A DNA stretch of 9,600 nt from an uncultured Planctomycetaceae bacterium (lineage in GTDB: Bacteria; Planctomycetota; Planctomycetia; Pirellulales; UBA1268): positions 1-9,600 of the forward strand of contig CAJAYZ010000225.1 of assembly GCA_903949225.1 (NCBI GenBank), in the 5' to 3' direction. Positions 6,912-9,600 of this stretch are shown here, one piece after another. The notes beneath the pieces were generated by a model. That model was not told the DNA's origin, did no database searches, and was given only the letters and a program-made list of their open reading frames with translations. Each line of letters opens with the position of its first letter. The first letter of the stretch is position 1. Both the position numbers and the translations under genes were made by a program.

Positions 6912-8237
6912 ATGCGCGAAGCAAGACGAATGGTGTTGAAGTCGGGGGCCGCCGCGGTGGCGTTGCCGCTGGCGGCGGCGGTGGCCCGGGGGGCCGAGCC
7001 CGTCGCGCCGCTCCCGGTGGCCGTCATCGGCCCCGGCGGGATGGGGCGATCGCATCTCGAGCACCTCGTCCGCCGCAAGGATGTGCGCGTGGCCTGGGTG
7101 TGCGATGTCGATGCCGACAGGCTCGCGGCCGCGAAAAAGCTCGTTGTCGAGGCCGGGCATGTCGAGCCGCAGGGGAGCGACGATCTCCGCGACGTGCTTG
7201 CCGACAAGGACGTGAAGGCTGTGTGGATCGCCACCCCCGATCATTGGCATGGGCCCGCCGCGATCCTTGCCGCCGCTGCGGGAAAGCATGTCTACGTGGA
7301 GAAGCCGGCCTGCCACAACCTCCGCGAGGGGCGGCTGATGGTCGAGGCCGCCCGCCGCAACCGCGTCGCCATGCAGGTGGGGACGCAAGCCCGCAGTGCC
7401 CCGATGATCCGCCGGGCGATCGAGAAGCTCCGTGCTGGGGCGATCGGCGACGTGATCGTCGCCAAGGCCTGGAACAGCCAGCGCCGCGGATCGATCGGCA
7501 CAGAGAAGCCCTCGGATCCGCCGCCAACCCTCGCCTACGATCACTGGGTCGGCCCGGCCGCCTGGCAGCCCTATCAGAAGAATCTTCTTCCGGGGGTGTG
7601 GCGCTTTTGGCGGAACTTCGGCTGCGGTGACATCGGCAACGACGGCGTCCACGAGATCGACATCGCCCGCTATGGCCTCGGCGTCGACGAGCATCCCGAT
7701 CGGGTGTCGGGGCTCGGCGGAAAGTATTTCTTCGACGACGATCAGGAGTTTCCCGACACGCAAGTCTGCGTTTGGGAATGGCCCGGGGCAGGGGGCTCCG
7801 CGAAGCGCCGGCAGCTCGTCTTCGAGCAGCGCGACTGGTCGCCGTACGTTCAGGAAGGGCATGAGAATGGCAACGCCTTCTACGGCACGAAGGGGATGAT
7901 GATCTTGGGGAAGCGAACCGGCTGGCAGCTCTATTCAGAGCGGAACAAGCTCGTCGACGAGGAGACCGGCAGCGTCGATCTCACCGCCCACCACGACGAT
8001 TTCCTCGACGCCGTCCGCTCGGCTCCCGCCGCAGGCGAGCCGCGCCGCCCCCACGCCGACATCGAGGAGGGGCATCGCTCGGCGGCGCTGGTGCACCTGG
8101 GCAACATCGCCTGCCGGCTCGCGCGGACGCTCCATGTCGATGCCGCCGCCGAGCGGATCGTCGGCGACGACGAGGCGAATAGGCTCCTGACGCGGGCCTA
8201 TCGCGACGGGCACTGGGCGGTGCCGCGGGACGTGTGA
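6912..8237 (+). CDS. Tat-exported Gfo/Idh/MocA family oxidoreductase
   Basis: 441 residues from ATG 6912. The start is chosen because it gives a compact Tat-type signal: EARRMVLKSGAAAVALPL, then a hydrophobic stretch to about VARGAEP. In-frame GTG 6870 and ATG 6888 are alternatives. The NAD(P)-binding Rossmann motif follows directly (VAVIGPGGMGRSH). Then come WIATPDHWH, the EKPACHN motif with the conserved Lys of Gfo/Idh/MocA enzymes, and GDIGNDGVHEIDIARYGLG with the conserved Asp/His pair. The C-terminal part (residues about 130 onward) is the alpha/beta domain that binds substrate. Family members oxidise or reduce sugars and sugar derivatives with bound NAD(P). Planctomycetes carry many exported copies of unknown substrate, often beside carbohydrate genes, which fits the secreted hydrolase upstream. 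Length and motifs are normal and the gene looks intact. The exact substrate cannot be told. Confidence 0.92.
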   Translation: MREARRMVLKSGAAAVALPLAAAVARGAEPVAPLPVAVIGPGGMGRSHLEHLVRRKDVRVAWVCDVDADRLAAAKKLVVEAGHVEPQGSDDLRDVLADKDVKAVWIATPDHWHGPAAILAAAAGKHVYVEKPACHNLREGRLMVEAARRNRVAMQVGTQARSAPMIRRAIEKLRAGAIGDVIVAKAWNSQRRGSIGTEKPSDPPPTLAYDHWVGPAAWQPYQKNLLPGVWRFWRNFGCGDIGNDGVHEIDIARYGLGVDEHPDRVSGLGGKYFFDDDQEFPDTQVCVWEWPGAGGSAKRRQLVFEQRDWSPYVQEGHENGNAFYGTKGMMILGKRTGWQLYSERNKLVDEETGSVDLTAHHDDFLDAVRSAPAAGEPRRPHADIEEGHRSAALVHLGNIACRLARTLHVDAAAERIVGDDEANRLLTRAYRDGHWAVPRDV

Positions 8238-8263
8238 CTTTTCGTCGCGGCGGCTGCTATCGT
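8234..8263 (+). promoter_or_regulatory. Candidate promoter of the hydroxyacid dehydrogenase gene
   Basis: GTGACT (8234-8239), an 18-base spacer, and an extended -10 (TG at 8255-8256, one base, TATCGT at 8258-8263). The -35 overlaps the TGA stop of the oxidoreductase gene. The predicted start near 8270 leaves a leader of about 30 bases before ATG 8300. This is the best promoter-like match in the window, but it rests on consensus only. Confidence 0.35.
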
Positions 8264-8299
8264 GGTGGCCTTCCAGCCCGCTAGTCCTCCGGTGCCACC

Positions 8300-9247
8300 A
8301 TGACGAAGATCGTTGTCCTCGACGGCCATACGGCTAACCCCGGCGACCTCTCCTGGGAGCCTTTTCATCGCCTCGGTGAGCTCACGGTCCACGACCGGAC
8401 GGCCCCGGGCGACGTCGTTACCCGCGCTGCCGATGCGGAAGTCGTGCTCACGAACAAGACGGTGCTCACCGCCGAGGCGATCGCGGCGCTGCCGCGACTG
8501 AAGCTGATCTGTGTCCTCGCCACCGGCTACAACGTCGTCGATGTCGCGGCGGCGAAGGCGCGCGGGATTCCGGTCTGCAATGTCCCTGAGTACAGCACGC
8601 CAAACGTCGCCCAGGCCGTGTTCGCGCTCCTCCTCGAGCTCACCAATCGCACCGGCCATCACGACGCATCAGTCCACGCCGGGCGCTGGGCGGCTTGCCC
8701 CGACTTTTGTTATTGGGACGGCGATCTTGTCGAGCTTGCCGGACTGACGTTCGGGATCGTCGGGCATGGCAGGATCGGCCGGGCGGTGGGGCGTGTCGCC
8801 CGGGCCTTCGAAATGAAGGTCATCTACCACCGTCGCAACCACGACGGCGACCCGGGCTGCGTCGATCTCGACACGCTTTTTTCCGAGAGCGACGTCGTCA
8901 GCCTCCACTGCCCGCTCACTCCCGAGACCAACGCGTTTGTCAACGCCCGACGGATCGAGCAGATGAAGCCGACGGCGTTCCTCTTGAACACAGCGCGGGG
9001 AGCGCTTGTCAACGAGGCCGACCTGGCCGCGGCGCTCCATGCCGGGCGGATCGCCGGCGCGGGCCTCGACGTCCTCTCGGTGGAGCCGCCGTCGCCGTCG
9101 AATCCCTTGCTCACGGCGCCGCGCTGCGTGATCACGCCCCACATCGCCTGGGCGACGCGCGACGCCCGCCGCCGGCTCCTCGAAACGACTGCCGGCAACG
9201 TGGCGGCGTTTCTGGCTGGCTCGCCCCGGCACGTCGTCAATGGTTGA
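8300..9247 (+). CDS. D-2-hydroxyacid dehydrogenase (glycerate dehydrogenase/hydroxypyruvate reductase-like)
   Basis: 315 residues, cytoplasmic, with no signal peptide. It reduces a 2-keto acid to a D-2-hydroxy acid, or the reverse, using NAD(P)H. The N-terminal part of the catalytic domain has VLATGYNVVD and VPEYSTPNVAQ. The nucleotide-binding domain has LAGLTFGIVGHGRIGRAVG with the Gly-x-Gly-x-x-Gly at 155-160. Catalytic residues are in place: Arg233 (NTARGALVNE), Glu262 (SVEPP) and His281 (TPHIAWAT). The segment FCYWDGDLVELAG before the Rossmann fold is typical of the glycerate dehydrogenase/hydroxypyruvate reductase branch, so that substrate is favoured, but glyoxylate or other keto acids are possible. 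The length is normal for the family. ATG 8300 is the first start after a 62 bp gap and has no Shine-Dalgarno. The gene ends 26 bp from a convergent gene. A candidate promoter of its own lies in the gap. Confidence 0.92.
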   Translation: MTKIVVLDGHTANPGDLSWEPFHRLGELTVHDRTAPGDVVTRAADAEVVLTNKTVLTAEAIAALPRLKLICVLATGYNVVDVAAAKARGIPVCNVPEYSTPNVAQAVFALLLELTNRTGHHDASVHAGRWAACPDFCYWDGDLVELAGLTFGIVGHGRIGRAVGRVARAFEMKVIYHRRNHDGDPGCVDLDTLFSESDVVSLHCPLTPETNAFVNARRIEQMKPTAFLLNTARGALVNEADLAAALHAGRIAGAGLDVLSVEPPSPSNPLLTAPRCVITPHIAWATRDARRRLLETTAGNVAAFLAGSPRHVVNG

Positions 9248-9273
9248 CCGGGTAGCGGCTGAAGGGGCGGCGG

Positions 9274-9600
9274 CTACGGCGTCGCATCGTCGTCGGCTGC
9301 CACCTGATCGGCGCGGCGGATCTGGATCGCGATCGATCCGTCGATCGGGATCACCTGCTGACCGGCGGCGAGTTCGGCAGTCAGGATCAGGTTGCAGGCA
9401 ACATTCGGCAGGCCGCCTACATTCTGCGTGGAGCCAAGGTGGTCGATGTAGGGCTTGATCGCGCCGCGGAGGGTCTTGTCGGTGGCGGGCCGCGACGTGT
9501 CGCCGATGAAGTTCCGGAGGTCGGCGCCGGTGAAGACGTACGACCGTGATGACGACTGGAAGGCAGGAGCCGGGATGGAGAAGGTCGCCACCGTGCCGCC
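9274..9600 (-). CDS. Unrecognised protein, C-terminal part, cut by window edge
   Basis: The frame is open from the right edge of the window to TAG at 9276-9274, giving at least 108 residues. GTG at 9591 could be a start, but the frame continues upstream, so this is best read as the C-terminal end of a longer protein. Coding is supported by consistently G/C third codon positions and a natural composition (SSSRSYVFTGADLRNFIGD, GAIKPYIDHLGSTQNVGGLP, VIPIDGSIAIQIRRADQ), ending in an acidic tail. No signal sequence, membrane segment or known motif is visible. It converges on the dehydrogenase gene with 26 bp between the stops, and no terminator hairpin is apparent there. Function unknown. Confidence 0.6.
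   Translation of the reverse strand, partial: GGTVATFSIPAPAFQSSSRSYVFTGADLRNFIGDTSRPATDKTLRGAIKPYIDHLGSTQNVGGLPNVACNLILTAELAAGQQVIPIDGSIAIQIRRADQVAADDDATP

Overview
The window looks like chromosomal DNA of a planctomycete, probably a member of the Pirellulales. The evidence is high GC with strongly GC-biased third codon positions, a Tat-exported Gfo/Idh/MocA oxidoreductase, and a large secreted protein whose basic N-terminus ends in the phylum-typical Leu-Glu-x-Arg motif before the mature part. Most starts lack a clear Shine-Dalgarno sequence. The assignment rests on protein character, not on a marker gene.

Left third (68-2120, minus strand): a two-gene lipoprotein operon, an LpoB-type protein followed 16 bp later by a COG3014-type lipoprotein. 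The leader upstream of the first gene holds a candidate promoter and a long interrupted palindrome. Beyond it lies a 95 bp REP-like inverted repeat (2239-2333).

Middle (2307-4033, plus strand): a DUF4261 gene whose only usable start codons lie inside the right arm of that repeat. It is followed 28 bp later by a gene for an exported NlpC/P60-like protein that is broken: the reading frame shifts near 3673-3712 and the segment expected to carry the catalytic cysteine is not there.

Right half (4172-9247, plus strand): an 888-residue secreted protein joining a clan-A-like glycoside hydrolase region to five FG-GAP/VCBS-type calcium-binding repeats plus a decayed sixth; then a Tat-exported Gfo/Idh/MocA oxidoreductase; then a cytoplasmic D-2-hydroxyacid dehydrogenase resembling glycerate dehydrogenase/hydroxypyruvate reductase. 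Candidate promoters before the last two genes overlap the stop codon of the gene in front, so these may be separate transcription units. At the right edge the C-terminal end of an unrecognised minus-strand gene converges on the dehydrogenase.

I see no defence system, CRISPR array, tRNA, rRNA, transposase or phage module. The less ordinary points are the repeat that forms the 5' end of the DUF4261 gene, the broken NlpC/P60-like gene, the hydrolase/FG-GAP fusion, and the LpoB-COG3014 pair in a phylum with unusual cell-wall biology. The window does not show a clear new multi-gene system.
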